The notes: generated from the letters alone by a model not told the origin. A stretch of DNA of 48,994 bases from Rhodoferax sp. (GCF_028714215.1 NZ_JAQTMS010000039.1:1-48994); one strand, 5' to 3'. Positions 24,922-35,730 are shown, counted from the stretch's first letter. Translations and numbers: made by a program.

Positions 24922-27900
24922 ATGCATATGACTAAGAGCCCTCACTTATCTTTGCGCGAGCCCAGTCTTACCAACAGCCTGATTGTTCGCATCGCCCTGT
25001 TGTTGATCCTTGCGCTGTCCCTGTTTGCGGCTGGCAGCTACCAATTCATCGTCAGGCCCACCATCACCAGTCTGGCCGATGCCCAAATGGGGCTGGTGTC
25101 CCAACAGTTGGAAGCACGCGTCAACTTGCTGCTGAAGATGGTGGAGACCACGCTGCACAGCAGTCGCGATTGGGGTGCCAATGGCGATCTGGATCTGGAT
25201 CAATGGCTGCGCTTCAACCAATTCTTCTTTCCCATCATCGCCAACCACGGCGAAATATCGTCAGTCAATTTCGCCAGCGAATCGGGGCGCGAGATTTTGC
25301 TGCTGCACAACGCCGACGGCAGTTGGGTCAACCGGTTCAGCAACCCGGCGGTTTGGGGCAAACGAACTTACTGGTTGTTTTGGAATAGCAGCCGCCAGTT
25401 GGAAAGAACCGAGATGCGGCTGATGGACTACGACACCCGTCAACGCCCCTGGTTTCAGGGCGCAATGAGTCTTTCCGGCGAGCAGGGAATCCATTGGACC
25501 GAGCCCTATATCTTCTTTACCAGCAAGGAACCGGGCATTACCGCTTCGATGCGCTGGCAGGGCAAGGACGGCAACCGCTACGTGATCGGGCACGATGTAC
25601 GTCTGCTCGATCTTTCGGCGTTTACCGTCGGTCTGTCGGTTGGAAAATCGGGCAAAGCAGCCATGTTCCAATCCGATGGCAAGCTGATTACACTTCCCCA
25701 CGACAATCGATTCGCCAGGGCCGACGCTATCAAGGCGGCAGTTCTGAAATCCCCGGGCGAGCTCGGTTTGGAGGAGATCGACCGCGGTTTCGCAGAGTGG
25801 CGAACTCGCCAGACCGCCAGCCAAACCGTTGACAGCTACGTGCTGGGGAAGGCTCGCTGGTTCAGTCTGTTCCGACCGATCAGTGCCGGCAGCCAGCAAT
25901 TCTGGCTGGGTGTGTTTGCCCCGGAGAATGAGTTCGTTCCCACCAACAGCGCGAATCTGATCATCCTCGCTGCGATTGCAATGCTCGCCCTGCTTGCCGG
26001 TATCGTGGTGGCGGCTCGGGTTGCCCGTCAGTTCGGCAATCCGCTCTCTGTACTGGCTCGCGAAAGCGCCCGCATCGGCCGTATGGAACTGGATGCGCCG
26101 GTGCTTGTGTCCGCACCCTGGCGCGAAGTGCGGGAACTGGCCGTTGCACAGGAGAACATGCGCCTGCGACTGGGCGAATCCAAGCGCGCTCTGGAAAACG
26201 CCAACGCGTCGCTGGAAAGCAAGGTGGCGGAGCGCACCCGGGAGCTGAATCAAAGCCAACGGGCTCTGGAGGAGCGCGAGGTCCAGTTCCGCGCCATCTT
26301 TGAAAATGCGGTGATCGGCATTTCCAGCCTGACGACCAAGCTCGCCCGCCAGCGAGTGAACCGCGCTTTCTGCGAATTCACCGGATACACGGAGGCGCAA
26401 CTGCTGTCAGCCGGCAGCCTTGATTTGATTGCGCCATCGGATCGTGATCGTGTCCGTTGCGCCTACGAGGACTTGGCGGCGGGCCGCTTGTCCAATTTCC
26501 GTACCGAGGTCCAATTCGTCCGCTCGGATGGAAATCTGCGCTGGGCCGACGTCCAGCTAACCTTGATCCGCGATGCCGAAGGCAAGGTGATGTCGCTGCT
26601 TGTCACCATTCTGGACATCCATGATCGCCGCACCATGGAGGATGAACTGGAACGACAGTTTGTCTTGATGCAGGCGATTCTGAACACCATCCCCAACCCG
26701 ATCTTCTACAAAGGTGCCGACACCCGCTTCATCAGTTGCAACCGGGCCTATGAAGAAGCTTTCGGGATCGGCAGACAGCAACTTATTGGCAAACGCGTAC
26801 TCGACCTGGACTACCTGCCAATGGCGGACAGACTCGCCTATCAAGCCGAGGACGAGGCGGTCATCTCTTCTTCCGGTCGCGTGACCAGGGAAGTCCCCAT
26901 GGTCCTGTCCGACGACCGCCCGCATGACACGCTCTACTCGGTCACCGGTTTCACCAATCGCGATGGGACGCCGGGCGGACTGGTGGGACTGATCGTTGAC
27001 ATAACCCCTCTCAAAGACGCGGAACGGGAAGCCCAGCAAGCCCGTGCCGCCGCCGAAGCCGCGGCACGGGCAAAAGCCGATTTTCTGGCCAACATGAGTC
27101 ATGAAATCCGCACCCCCATGAATGCCATCGTCGGTATGACCCACCTCACCCTGCAGACTGAATTGAATGCGCGCCAGCGCAATTATCTGGAGAAGGTCGA
27201 CGCTGCCACCCAAAGCCTGCTCAGCATCGTCAACGACATCCTCGACGTGTCCAAGATTGAGGCTGGCATGATGACGATCGAACTGGTCGACTTCAGTCTC
27301 AACCATGTCATGCGCCACTTGGCCGACATGTCGCTGCCCAGGGCGAACCAGAAGGGGCTGGAACTTCTGTTTGACATTCATTCCGGCGTGCCGGAGCACT
27401 TGAAGGGCGACCCGCACCGGCTTGAGCAAGTGTTGCTGAACCTGGTCGGCAACGCGCTGAAATTCACCGAGCATGGAGAAGTTACGGTCACAGTCAATCG
27501 TGAGGTTATCGACAACGACAGAATTCAGCTGTGCTTCGTCGTCGGTGACACCGGCATCGGCTTGAGCGCGCAAGAGCAGCAGCGCCTGTTTACGCCCTTC
27601 ACCCAGGCCGATAGTTCGACAACGCGCAAGTACGGCGGCACGGGACTCGGACTCTCGATCTGCAAGCGCCTGGTCGAATTGATGGGCGGTGAGATCGGCG
27701 TTGCCAGCGAGCCGGGCAAGGGCAGTCGCTTCTTCTTCAGCATGTCCTTTGATCGTGGCGCGCAAGAGGCACCGGCTCAGAACAATCCGGGTCCGCGGGG
27801 GCTGCGGGTTCTGGTTGCCGACGACAATGCGGGATCGCGCGGGATTCTGCAGCATCTGCTTGCCAGTTTCGGTTTCGTTCCCCACTGCGTCTCGGCGGGT

Positions 27901-29268
27901 GAAGCGGCTGTTGCCGCTTACGTTGCCGCCGAGTCCCGTGGCGAACCTTACGGACTGTTGATTGCCGACTGGAAGATGCCGGGTACCGACGGCATCGAAA
28001 CCATAAGCCGCATCAACGCGTCAAAGAACGACTCGTTCGGTCCCGCCATTCTGATGACAAGCGATGGCGACAGCAAGCGGCTGGCGGACTCGCTCGGCAC
28101 GCTCAGGGTCGGCGCCATCCTGGCCAAGCCGGCAACACCATCGACCCTCTTCGACGCTATCGCGGAGGCGCTGCGCAGTGATGGACAATTGGTGGTGGCC
28201 GCGCATCATCCGACCGGCGATATTGTTCCGCCTGCGTTGCGCGGGCGCCATGTTTTGGTGGTTGAAGACAATGATGTCAACCGCGAGTTGGCGGAAGAAA
28301 TCCTCCACGCCGCGCGGATGAAAGTGGACACGGCAACGAATGGTGCCGAGGCGGTGGAGCGTGCTATCGCCGTCCGCTACGACGCGATACTGATGGACTG
28401 CCATATGCCGGTCATGGACGGCTTCGACGCGACGCGGGAGATTCGGGCCAACTCGGCGTTCGGCACGGTTCCCATCATTGCCATGACAGCCAGCGTTCTC
28501 CTGGGCGACCGGGAGCAATGCCTCGCCGCCGGCATGAACGACCATGTGGCCAAACCCGTCGATGTTGCCGACCTTTACACCAAACTTGCGTTTTGGATCG
28601 GCGGCGTTCCAGTCCCCGAACCGACCGGCGAAAAAGCGGATGCCACGAATCGGACCGACGCGGATACCCTGATCGACAAAAATGGCGCTCTGGCCAGATT
28701 GGGCGGCAACCACGACATGTACCGGCGGCTCCTCGGGAGAATGCGGCAGGACGAGTCCGATGTCATGGCCCGCATCCGCGCGGCCCTCGCCTCTGGTGAG
28801 CGCGATACGGCCAAACGTCTGGCGCACACGCTCAACGGTCTGGCCGGCAACGTCGGGGCAGTGGACCTCGCTCAAACCGCTTTCCGGCTTGAGCAGGGTA
28901 TCGCCGCAAACGAAGCCGACGCCTTACTCGATCGACAGCTTGCGCAACTCGAGTCGAACCTGGAACGTGTCTTCGCGGTGATTGATGAACGACCGGTGCC
29001 GGAAGAAGCGCTGTCGCAACACATCGCTGAATTGCCGGCCGCGGCCAAGGATTCCCTGGCACCGGAGTTATCCGACCTGTACGCTCTCTTGCGCGCCGAC
29101 GACGCCGATGCGGCCCGCCGCCTGGAGCAAGTGGCGTCCGCTCTGTCGGCGCACATGAAAGCGGAGGAAATTGACAGATTGACCTATTTGGTAATCCACT
29201 ACGAGTTCGAGGCCGCCGCCGAATTACTGCATGGCGTGGCTCAAAGTTGCGGGTTAATCTTGAAATGA
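24922..29268 (+). CDS. Hybrid sensor histidine kinase (periplasmic sensor, HAMP, 2 PAS, HisKA, HATPase, 2 REC, HPt)
   Basis: About 1448 residues. TM1 lies at 18-43 and TM2 at 344-367, enclosing a roughly 300-residue periplasmic sensor of probable dCache type. Then come HAMP, a coiled coil, two PAS domains (about 454-570 and 577-697), HisKA with His727 in [10 protein letters not shown], HATPase (GTGLGLSI), REC1 (Asp1016), REC2 (Asp1159 in [10 protein letters not shown]) and HPt (His1302 in [10 protein letters not shown]). All phosphorelay residues are present. An earlier ATG at 24862 is in frame but precedes non-conserved sequence; ATG 24922 or 24928 is preferred. It probably signals to the adjacent HD-GYP regulator. 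Confidence 0.9.
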   Translation: MHMTKSPHLSLREPSLTNSLIVRIALLLILALSLFAAGSYQFIVRPTITSLADAQMGLVSQQLEARVNLLLKMVETTLHSSRDWGANGDLDLDQWLRFNQFFFPIIANHGEISSVNFASESGREILLLHNADGSWVNRFSNPAVWGKRTYWLFWNSSRQLERTEMRLMDYDTRQRPWFQGAMSLSGEQGIHWTEPYIFFTSKEPGITASMRWQGKDGNRYVIGHDVRLLDLSAFTVGLSVGKSGKAAMFQSDGKLITLPHDNRFARADAIKAAVLKSPGELGLEEIDRGFAEWRTRQTASQTVDSYVLGKARWFSLFRPISAGSQQFWLGVFAPENEFVPTNSANLIILAAIAMLALLAGIVVAARVARQFGNPLSVLARESARIGRMELDAPVLVSAPWREVRELAVAQENMRLRLGESKRALENANASLESKVAERTRELNQSQRALEEREVQFRAIFENAVIGISSLTTKLARQRVNRAFCEFTGYTEAQLLSAGSLDLIAPSDRDRVRCAYEDLAAGRLSNFRTEVQFVRSDGNLRWADVQLTLIRDAEGKVMSLLVTILDIHDRRTMEDELERQFVLMQAILNTIPNPIFYKGADTRFISCNRAYEEAFGIGRQQLIGKRVLDLDYLPMADRLAYQAEDEAVISSSGRVTREVPMVLSDDRPHDTLYSVTGFTNRDGTPGGLVGLIVDITPLKDAEREAQQARAAAEAAARAKADFLANMSHEIRTPMNAIVGMTHLTLQTELNARQRNYLEKVDAATQSLLSIVNDILDVSKIEAGMMTIELVDFSLNHVMRHLADMSLPRANQKGLELLFDIHSGVPEHLKGDPHRLEQVLLNLVGNALKFTEHGEVTVTVNREVIDNDRIQLCFVVGDTGIGLSAQEQQRLFTPFTQADSSTTRKYGGTGLGLSICKRLVELMGGEIGVASEPGKGSRFFFSMSFDRGAQEAPAQNNPGPRGLRVLVADDNAGSRGILQHLLASFGFVPHCVSAGEAAVAAYVAAESRGEPYGLLIADWKMPGTDGIETISRINASKNDSFGPAILMTSDGDSKRLADSLGTLRVGAILAKPATPSTLFDAIAEALRSDGQLVVAAHHPTGDIVPPALRGRHVLVVEDNDVNRELAEEILHAARMKVDTATNGAEAVERAIAVRYDAILMDCHMPVMDGFDATREIRANSAFGTVPIIAMTASVLLGDREQCLAAGMNDHVAKPVDVADLYTKLAFWIGGVPVPEPTGEKADATNRTDADTLIDKNGALARLGGNHDMYRRLLGRMRQDESDVMARIRAALASGERDTAKRLAHTLNGLAGNVGAVDLAQTAFRLEQGIAANEADALLDRQLAQLESNLERVFAVIDERPVPEEALSQHIAELPAAAKDSLAPELSDLYALLRADDADAARRLEQVASALSAHMKAEEIDRLTYLVIHYEFEAAAELLHGVAQSCGLILK

Positions 29269-29333
29269 AACGATAGACCAAAAACTGGGGTGACCAATAT
29301 GACCAATCTGCTCAACCGACAAACGATTTTGGT

Positions 29334-30392
29334 GTGGATGATGTTCCAGACAACATCGACATACTGATAGAGATCCTGCGCAACGACTACCATATTCGCG
29401 TCGCAACCAGTGGTGAGAAGGCGCTCAAAATAGTTTATTCCGATGCACCGCCAGACTTGATTCTGCTCGACATCATGATGCCCGGCTTGTCGGGATTGGA
29501 ATTGTGCCGGCGTCTCAAGGCCAATCCCGATCGGCGCAAAATCCCGATCATTTTTGTCACCGCCATGTGCACGGTCGAAGACGAAAAGCTCGGCTTGGAA
29601 ACCGGTGCCGTCGACTACATCACCAAGCCCGTCAGTCTACCCGTTGTCCTGGCTCGGGTGCGAACTCATCTGGCGCTTTACGACCAGACCCGCGAGTTGG
29701 AAAGGATGGTGAATCAGCGAACGAGTGAATTGAGCATGTCGCGCCAACAGATCATTCGCCGACTCGGACGCGCCGCTGAATACCGCGATGACGAAACCGG
29801 AAACCATGTGCTGCGCGTGGCTCACTATTCCCGCCTCATTGCCGAAGCGCATGGGCTCGGACCGAAAGCCTCCGGCATCATTTTCAGCACTGCCCCCATG
29901 CACGACGTTGGCAAGATCGGAATTCGTGATGCCATTCTTCTCAAACCGGGAAAGCTCGATGCCAAAGAATGGGAACCGATGCGGCAGCACCCGGTCATAG
30001 GGGCAAACATCATCGGCAGGCACGAAAACGAAATGCTGGAAACGGCTCGCATCATTGCCCTGACTCACCACGAACGCTGGGACGGCAACGGATATCCATC
30101 AAGGCTGGAAGGGGAAGGCATTCCCCTGGCAGGACGAATCGTCGCCATCGCCGATGTCTTCGATGCCTTGATTTCGGTGCGTCCTTACAAGAAGGTATTC
30201 GCTATCGACGATTCGATAAATATCATGAATGCTGAAGATGGTCACCACTTCGACCCTTCCCTCATGGCCGCCTTCCGCAAAGTGCTTCCCGCGATTCGGA
30301 AGATCAAGGAAGACTACACCGATGAAAATGGCCCGATGACGGACAGTGGTTTGACAACTGACTTGCCGCCCGGCGACGAACAGCTGATGTGA
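29334..30392 (+). CDS. Response regulator with HD-GYP output domain; start region frameshifted
   Basis: An N-terminal receiver domain (phospho-Asp in LILLDIMMPG, Lys in YITKPVS) is linked by a coiled segment to an HD-GYP phosphodiesterase domain with GNHVLRVAHYS, MHDVGKIGI and HHERWDGNGYP, the residues needed to cleave cyclic di-GMP. The frame opens at GTG 29334 in mid receiver strand beta1. An ATG at 29299, preceded by GGGGTGA, encodes MTNLLNRQTILV in another frame; adding one base in GGTGTGG (29331-29337) would yield ..TILVVDDVPDN. The gene therefore probably starts at 29299 and carries a 1-base deletion or a sequencing error. Confidence 0.85.
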   Translation: MDDVPDNIDILIEILRNDYHIRVATSGEKALKIVYSDAPPDLILLDIMMPGLSGLELCRRLKANPDRRKIPIIFVTAMCTVEDEKLGLETGAVDYITKPVSLPVVLARVRTHLALYDQTRELERMVNQRTSELSMSRQQIIRRLGRAAEYRDDETGNHVLRVAHYSRLIAEAHGLGPKASGIIFSTAPMHDVGKIGIRDAILLKPGKLDAKEWEPMRQHPVIGANIIGRHENEMLETARIIALTHHERWDGNGYPSRLEGEGIPLAGRIVAIADVFDALISVRPYKKVFAIDDSINIMNAEDGHHFDPSLMAAFRKVLPAIRKIKEDYTDENGPMTDSGLTTDLPPGDEQLM

Positions 30393-30425
30393 CCCTTGTT
30401 GCTTGTTGGCCTGCCGGAACTCACC

Positions 30426-30518
30426 CTCACCGGCAAGTCCAGTGAGCTGGCCAGCGACCCGCGCATCATCGAGACGTACTTGGGCATCGGTGGCTGCCGG
30501 TTGATTTCGCCTGCTTGA
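30426..30518 (+). pseudogene. livF 3'-end fragment (repeat copy B)
   Basis: The 68 bp at 30426-30493 match 24571-24638 at 66 positions, and the frame continues to a TGA at 30516-30518 with a different tail (ending LISPA). No ATPase domain precedes it; homology stops sharply at the upstream end. It is a remnant of a second livF or a duplication product of an insertion, and it marks the right border of the signalling-gene segment. Confidence 0.8.
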
Positions 30519-30590
30519 GCATTCGAACGCTCGACCTGCGGCTTGAGAGCGAATGGGTTCATGGCCGGTCGCCGAACGCAGCTGTTCAAT

Positions 30591-31064
30591 TCAGGCGTCG
30601 CGCGGCTCAATGGCGAGTTCCATGTAGGACGATGAAGCAAGGAAGCCGGCCTTGGCGTACAGGGGTCGCCCAGCCTCGGTGGCGTGCAGTATCAGCTTGC
30701 GTGCTCCGCGCTGACGGGCGCACGCCAGGGCGGCCTGGAGGATGGCGCTGGCCGCTCCCTGGCCGCGGTACGAAGGGCGCGTGTACATGTTGAGGAAGTA
30801 GGCATCTCTGCCCTCGGGGTTGCCAGGGTAGGGCGGCCGCATGAAGAAGGCCAGCGTTCCCACGGCAATCGTTTCGCCTGCGATCTCAGCCACCCAACTC
30901 TGCCACAGCGATGAGCCCAGGTTGTCACGGAAGAAGGCCTCGTTGGCTTGGGTCAGCGTGCCTCTGTCAGACGCACCCAAAACGCCGCCGGTCTCTTCGA
31001 GCAGGGCCAGCCGCAGGCGAGCCAGGACTGGGATGTCGCCTGCGGTGACGGTACGGATTTGCAT
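30591..31064 (-). CDS. GNAT-family N-acetyltransferase
   Basis: A 157-residue protein with the GNAT acetyl-CoA loop RPSYRGQGAASAIL and the late beta-strand/helix LILHATEAGRPLYAKAGF typical of the fold. The ATG at 31064 begins directly with the first conserved strand (MQIRTVTAGD); the longer in-frame extension is not GNAT-like. It lies 79 bp downstream of the NDP-forming ligase gene and may be co-transcribed with it. Substrate unknown; regulation of acyl-CoA ligases by acetylation is a known GNAT role but remains conjecture here. Confidence 0.75.
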   Translation of the reverse strand: MQIRTVTAGDIPVLARLRLALLEETGGVLGASDRGTLTQANEAFFRDNLGSSLWQSWVAEIAGETIAVGTLAFFMRPPYPGNPEGRDAYFLNMYTRPSYRGQGAASAILQAALACARQRGARKLILHATEAGRPLYAKAGFLASSSYMELAIEPRDA

Positions 31065-31143
31065 GCCGGGTAGTGACACCTTATTTGCGAACCTGGACTC
31101 TTTGTCGCCGCGCCGTTTTAGCCTGCCTTGGCCAGTTTCGCTT

Positions 31144-33429
31144 TCAAGCGCCGCGCAAGCGTGCCGCGCGCAGCCGTGCCTCGGTATAGCGCACGAGCGC
31201 TCGCGTGGCACGCTCGCTGGAGCGGAAGATGCAGACGCCTTGCGCCATCAGCTTGTCGGCCATCGGGTCGAACAGCGCTCCGCCGTCAATGAAGGCCACG
31301 ATCGGTTTCGGACAGGAGGCGACCAGCTTGGGTAGCGTCTGGACGATGCTCTCCGGGCTGTCGATGTCGAAGCCCGAGCGCGCGCTCTTCTGCAGTGACC
31401 TGACCATGGGCGAGGTCGGGTCGAGCCCAACGACGACCGAGTCGACTTCCGGCTCGGCCACCATGGCCTCGGTGCACAGCAGGTGAGCCTCGTCGTCCGC
31501 CCCCGGGTTGATGTCGAACGGGTTCCTGACTTCCATCAGCGCATCGAGCTTCTTGGACGCCAGGATCGCGACCAGCCGTTCCCGTGTCGCTGCTCCGATC
31601 GCCGCCAGAGACATGGAGAAGTCGCCCACCTGGATGCTGTCGGCGATGGCCACCGTGTCGTACCCCGCACCGGCCACCGCGCCGAGTCGCTTGCCGTGGA
31701 CGACCTTGTTGCGCAGGCAGTCCGAGATGTAGAACAGGTCGCTGAACTCGCTGACGTCGCTCGCGACCAGCGCGCCGGCCTGCGTCAGCACGGACAGGCA
31801 GACCTCGTAGTCGCCGGCGATCGAGGCGGTGTGACCCATCGCGGCCCGCCCGCCCGCGGCGGACTGTCCGGCCTTGTAAATGACGACCTGCTTGCCGGAA
31901 GCGCTCGCCTTGCGCACGGCGCGTGCCAGGGCCAGCCCGTCGAGGTCCTTGAATCCTTCGACGTAGGCGCCGATCACATGGATGTCCGGGTTGGCGGCGA
32001 AGCTCTCGACCATGTCGCCGTGCGTGATGTCGTTCTGGTTGCCCAGGGCGACCATGTAGGCCGGGTCCAGCCAGGCGTTCTTGCTGAGCCGCGTGACCAG
32101 GAAGGCACCGCTCTGGCTGATGAACGCCGAGCTGCGTTGTGCCTTCTTCTGGGTTCTGGGCAGGCGTTCCTCGGGAATGAACCAGGAATCGTAGTTGCCG
32201 GGGTGCGAGATGATGCCCAGGCAGTTCGCGCCGACGAACACCGGTCCGACCCCCGCGCGCCGTGCCTCGTCGATCGTCGCCAGCATGCGCCGGGCCGGCT
32301 CCCGGCTGGCCTCGGTTTCCCCCATGCCGCCGGGGATCAACAGCACCGATTCCACGGCATCGGTCCGGATCACCTCATCGACAATTCCGAAGGCGACATC
32401 GGCGGTCACCGCGAGGATCAGCAGGTCCAGCTTCTTCTCCAGCGCGCCCAGGCTCGCTACGCAGCGCACGCCATCGACTTCCTGGCCGTCGGGATTGATG
32501 ACCAGCAGCCGCGCCTTGTCATAACCGGAGGCGATGATGTTCTTCAGGGTGATCCGGCCGAAGTTCATGCGCGTGGCGGAGGCACCGATGATGCCGATCG
32601 AAGCCGGGTGCAGCAGCTTGTCGATCTTGCCCTGTGGCCGCGGCGGGCGCACACGCTGCGGCCGGCCGAAGCGGCACAAGCCGTCGAGCGCGACCAGCGC
32701 GCCGGCCGAGCAGGTGAAGGGGTTGACCTCCAGCTCCTCGATGACGAAGTCGGTCTCGGGGTCGCCCGCCGAGCAGCTGTTCGCCAGGCGGATGAAGGCG
32801 CCAAAACACTGGAGCAGGGTTTCGTCTGCCACCAGCCGGCGGCCCCCCCGCGTCAGTCCGGCGACCTTCCGGTAGGCAATGGTCGGCCTGAACAGTTCAA
32901 GGAATTCCTCGGCACTGGTCAGCGCGGTCGAGGCCGACACCACCGCCTGCCCGCGACGGGCGCTCGCGGCATGGAGCTCGGTGTCGACGCCGCCCATCCC
33001 GGCGCTCAGGATCATGCCGAACTCGCGCGTGTTGCGGATGCCCACCAGGAGTTCGCTGCCGGAACCCGCGGCGTCCGCTTCGATGAACTCCGTCAGCATC
33101 AGCCCCGCGATGTCCCGTCCCGACAGCTCCGCCAGCATGCTTTTGCAGGCGGCTCGCACGGCCGCCGGTTGGTTGGGCACGATGGCGACCCCGCCCACGT
33201 CCGACTTGTGGGCAATGCTGCCTGAGACGATCTTCACCACCACCCGGCTTCCCGGCCACGACGCCAATTGTTCGTCCGTCGGCTCGGTCCCGGCGGCGAT
33301 CACCTCATGTCTTGGCGCCTTTCCAACGCCGGCCACGCCGAGCAGCCGGTAGACCTCATGCTCGAACAGCGCGGACCGCCCTTCGCTGTGTGCTCTGCGG
33401 AAAATGTCGTTGATCAGTGCTTCGCTCAT
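31144..33429 (-). CDS. NDP-forming acyl-CoA ligase (ATP-grasp, CoA-binding, phospho-His domains)
   Basis: A 761-residue member of the ADP-forming acyl-CoA synthetase superfamily with ATP-grasp first. Residues 1-270 form an ATP-grasp_5-type domain with VVVKIVSG (Lys66), HKSDVGG (74-80) and the Mg-binding EELEVNPF. Next are the CoA-binding domain (PASIGIIGAS) and the succinyl-CoA-ligase-like domain with the probable phosphohistidine His533 in GHTASIAGD. ATG 33429 has AAGGAAG upstream. It should interconvert an acid, CoA and ATP with an acyl-CoA and ADP; the acid is unknown, possibly an aromatic or dicarboxylic acid given the neighbourhood. Confidence 0.82.
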   Translation of the reverse strand: MSEALINDIFRRAHSEGRSALFEHEVYRLLGVAGVGKAPRHEVIAAGTEPTDEQLASWPGSRVVVKIVSGSIAHKSDVGGVAIVPNQPAAVRAACKSMLAELSGRDIAGLMLTEFIEADAAGSGSELLVGIRNTREFGMILSAGMGGVDTELHAASARRGQAVVSASTALTSAEEFLELFRPTIAYRKVAGLTRGGRRLVADETLLQCFGAFIRLANSCSAGDPETDFVIEELEVNPFTCSAGALVALDGLCRFGRPQRVRPPRPQGKIDKLLHPASIGIIGASATRMNFGRITLKNIIASGYDKARLLVINPDGQEVDGVRCVASLGALEKKLDLLILAVTADVAFGIVDEVIRTDAVESVLLIPGGMGETEASREPARRMLATIDEARRAGVGPVFVGANCLGIISHPGNYDSWFIPEERLPRTQKKAQRSSAFISQSGAFLVTRLSKNAWLDPAYMVALGNQNDITHGDMVESFAANPDIHVIGAYVEGFKDLDGLALARAVRKASASGKQVVIYKAGQSAAGGRAAMGHTASIAGDYEVCLSVLTQAGALVASDVSEFSDLFYISDCLRNKVVHGKRLGAVAGAGYDTVAIADSIQVGDFSMSLAAIGAATRERLVAILASKKLDALMEVRNPFDINPGADDEAHLLCTEAMVAEPEVDSVVVGLDPTSPMVRSLQKSARSGFDIDSPESIVQTLPKLVASCPKPIVAFIDGGALFDPMADKLMAQGVCIFRSSERATRALVRYTEARLRAARLRGA

Positions 33430-33463
33430 GTGGCTTCCTTGTAGGGTGGGTGAGTTGTTCGGT

Positions 33464-35572
33464 TCAGTTTTTGGCCGGCCGCTGGCGAAGGCTGTCGGCA
33501 TACAGCCGCGCTTCGCAGTAGCGCACCAGTGCCTTGGCAGCGCGCGCGCAGTTGCGGAACACGCAGACGCCCTGGTCCATCAGCCGCGCCGCCATCGCAT
33601 CGTAGAGCGTGCCGCCGTCAATGACACCGATGATCGGCTTGTCGTTGCGCTGCACCATGGGCGGCATCAACTGCACGGTGCTCTTGGCATCGTTGATGTC
33701 GTAGCCGGGGCGCAGCTTGCTCGCTTCGAGCGCGCGCACCGACGGAGCGGTCGGGTCCAGCCCGACCACCACCGCGTCGATGTTGGGATCGAGCAGGAAG
33801 GCCTCGGTGATCTGCAGATGCGCCTCGTCATCGGCACCGGGGTTGATATCGATCGGGTTTCTGACCTCCACCAGCGCCGCCAGTTTCTTGGCCAGCAGAA
33901 TTTCTTCGACCCGTTTGACGGTGCCGTCCTGCAGTTCGCACACCTGCATCGAAAACGTGTCGCTACTGATCGCATCGGCCATGCCGACCGCTTCGAAGCC
34001 GGCGCCGCTGATGGCGCCCAGTCGGTTGCCACCGATTCTCTTGTGGTGCAGGGCACCGGCGATGTAGAACAAGTCGTCGAAGCTGTTGATGTCCTCGGCA
34101 ACGATGGCGCCGGCCTGTCGCATCACCGCTTCGAACAGCGCCGGGTCACCGGCAATCGATGCCGTGTGGCCCAGCACGCCGGCGCTGCCGGGCGCGGTCT
34201 TGCCGGCCTTGTAGAGCACCACCTGCTTGCCGCTCAGCACCGCTGTGCGTACCGCCTTGGCGAAGTGCAGTCCGTCGCCATCCTTGAAGCCCTCGATGTA
34301 GATACCGATGGTTTCGATCTCGGGACGGGCGGCAAAATAAGTCAGCAGGTCGCCGTGTGTCAGGTCGGTCTGGTTGCCCAGGGCCAGCATGTAGCTGGTG
34401 TCCAGCCAGGGGTTCTGGCTGAGCCGGGTGATCATGAAGGCGCCGCTCTGACTCAGCATGACGGAATTTCTTTGCGGCTTCTTCTGCGGCTTTGGCAAAC
34501 GTTCCAACGGAATGAACCACGAATCGTAAGCGCCGGGATGCGAGACCACGCCCAGGCAATTGGCGCCCAGGAAGATCGGACCGCCGCCCGCTCTGCCGTG
34601 CGCCGCGTTGATTCTGGCGGCCAGCGCGGCGGCCGGCTCCCGGCTCAGTTTGGTCTCGCCCAGGCTACCGGGAATCAGCATCACCGACTCGACGGCGTCG
34701 CTGGCAATGATTTCATCGACCAGCGCGTAAACCGCGTCGGCGGCGACGGCGACGATCAACAGGTCGAGCTTGTGCTCCAGCGTCTTCAGACTCTCGATGC
34801 ACTTGACGCCGTCGATCTCGGTCTCACCCGGACGGATGACGCTGAGCTGTGTTTTGCTGTAGCCGCTGCCGACCAGATTGCGCAAGATGATGCGGCCGAA
34901 ATTCATGCTGGTGGCCGAAACGCCGATCAGGCCGATCGATCTGGGGTGCAGCAGCTTGTCGATTTTTGCGATCGGGCGCGGCAGCCGTGCCGCCGGCGGC
35001 GAGCTGAAGCTGCACTGCGCGCTGGAGACCAGCAACTGCCTCTCGCTGACCAATAGTTCGAGTGTCAGCGTTTGCAGGACCCAAGGCGCGCCCGCATCGG
35101 CTGCCGCGCCGCGTCCCAGTTGCAGCAACTGTTCAAAAAGTTGCGTCAGTTGTTCATCCGGCACCGACCCTTGTGCGTGCCGGGCGTAGCCGGCCAGTTT
35201 CTGGTAAGCCAGCGTGTGTTTGAAACGCTGCAAAAAATCCGCGCTGCCGCAGAGTTCCACCGCCGCATGAACGGCTGCCCGGTCCTGGCGGAAGTTGCTT
35301 TCACAAAGCTCGCCGTCGAGGCCGCCGAGGCCGGCGCTGAGCACCAGGCCGAACTCGCGGCTGTTGTGCAGGCCGACACGCAGCTCGCCATGGTTCGACG
35401 TCAGCACAGGGGCCAGATCTTCCGCGAGCCGGCTGCCCAGCGCGGCTAGCAAGGTGTTCAGTTCGCTCCGGTTCAGTGTTGTGCGACCGGCGTCAGAGGC
35501 TTCTCTGAACAGGGCTGTCGCCACTGGGTAGGCAGCCGCCGATGAGGTATTGAGCTGCGTTGGATTCGGCAT
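33464..35572 (-). CDS. NDP-forming acyl-CoA ligase paralogue with degenerate ATP-grasp domain
   Basis: A 702-residue paralogue of the downstream gene, 34 bp away. The CoA-binding domain (PRSIGLIGVS) and phospho-His domain (GHTASIAGD, His469) are intact and very similar. The N-terminal ATP-grasp part lacks about 60 residues, including the Lys and HKSDVGG region, and the EVNP motif has become LELLVSER. It probably cannot bind ATP alone and may form hetero-oligomers with its neighbour. The ATG at 35572 has GGAG upstream. Confidence 0.8.
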   Translation of the reverse strand: MPNPTQLNTSSAAAYPVATALFREASDAGRTTLNRSELNTLLAALGSRLAEDLAPVLTSNHGELRVGLHNSREFGLVLSAGLGGLDGELCESNFRQDRAAVHAAVELCGSADFLQRFKHTLAYQKLAGYARHAQGSVPDEQLTQLFEQLLQLGRGAAADAGAPWVLQTLTLELLVSERQLLVSSAQCSFSSPPAARLPRPIAKIDKLLHPRSIGLIGVSATSMNFGRIILRNLVGSGYSKTQLSVIRPGETEIDGVKCIESLKTLEHKLDLLIVAVAADAVYALVDEIIASDAVESVMLIPGSLGETKLSREPAAALAARINAAHGRAGGGPIFLGANCLGVVSHPGAYDSWFIPLERLPKPQKKPQRNSVMLSQSGAFMITRLSQNPWLDTSYMLALGNQTDLTHGDLLTYFAARPEIETIGIYIEGFKDGDGLHFAKAVRTAVLSGKQVVLYKAGKTAPGSAGVLGHTASIAGDPALFEAVMRQAGAIVAEDINSFDDLFYIAGALHHKRIGGNRLGAISGAGFEAVGMADAISSDTFSMQVCELQDGTVKRVEEILLAKKLAALVEVRNPIDINPGADDEAHLQITEAFLLDPNIDAVVVGLDPTAPSVRALEASKLRPGYDINDAKSTVQLMPPMVQRNDKPIIGVIDGGTLYDAMAARLMDQGVCVFRNCARAAKALVRYCEARLYADSLRQRPAKN

Positions 35573-35664
35573 GAATGGACTCCATCTTTTTGTAGTTGGT
35601 GCATTCTAGGCTCGGCAAATCCATCAGCATTGTTCCCCGCGAACAATTGCGCGCCCATAATTGA

Positions 35665-35730
35665 TACCAGTTTGTCCGGTTCATCGGAACCCATCGACAG
35701 TACGACAAGATTGACGTTGAAACGATTTGA
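35665..35730 (+). pseudogene. higB: higB toxin remnant (last 21 codons)
   Basis: After a stop at 35662-35664 the frame reads YQFVRFIGTHRQYDKIDVET and Ile, then TGA. RFIGTH..YDKID is the characteristic C-terminus of HigB mRNA-interferase toxins. It ends exactly one ribosome-binding site before higA, as in intact higBA operons. No upstream part of the toxin was found in any frame. Confidence 0.75.

Noticed and set aside
31064..31211. N-terminal extension of the GNAT protein at 30591
   Set aside because: Arg/Cys-rich, overlaps the preceding ligase gene and precedes the normal GNAT start.
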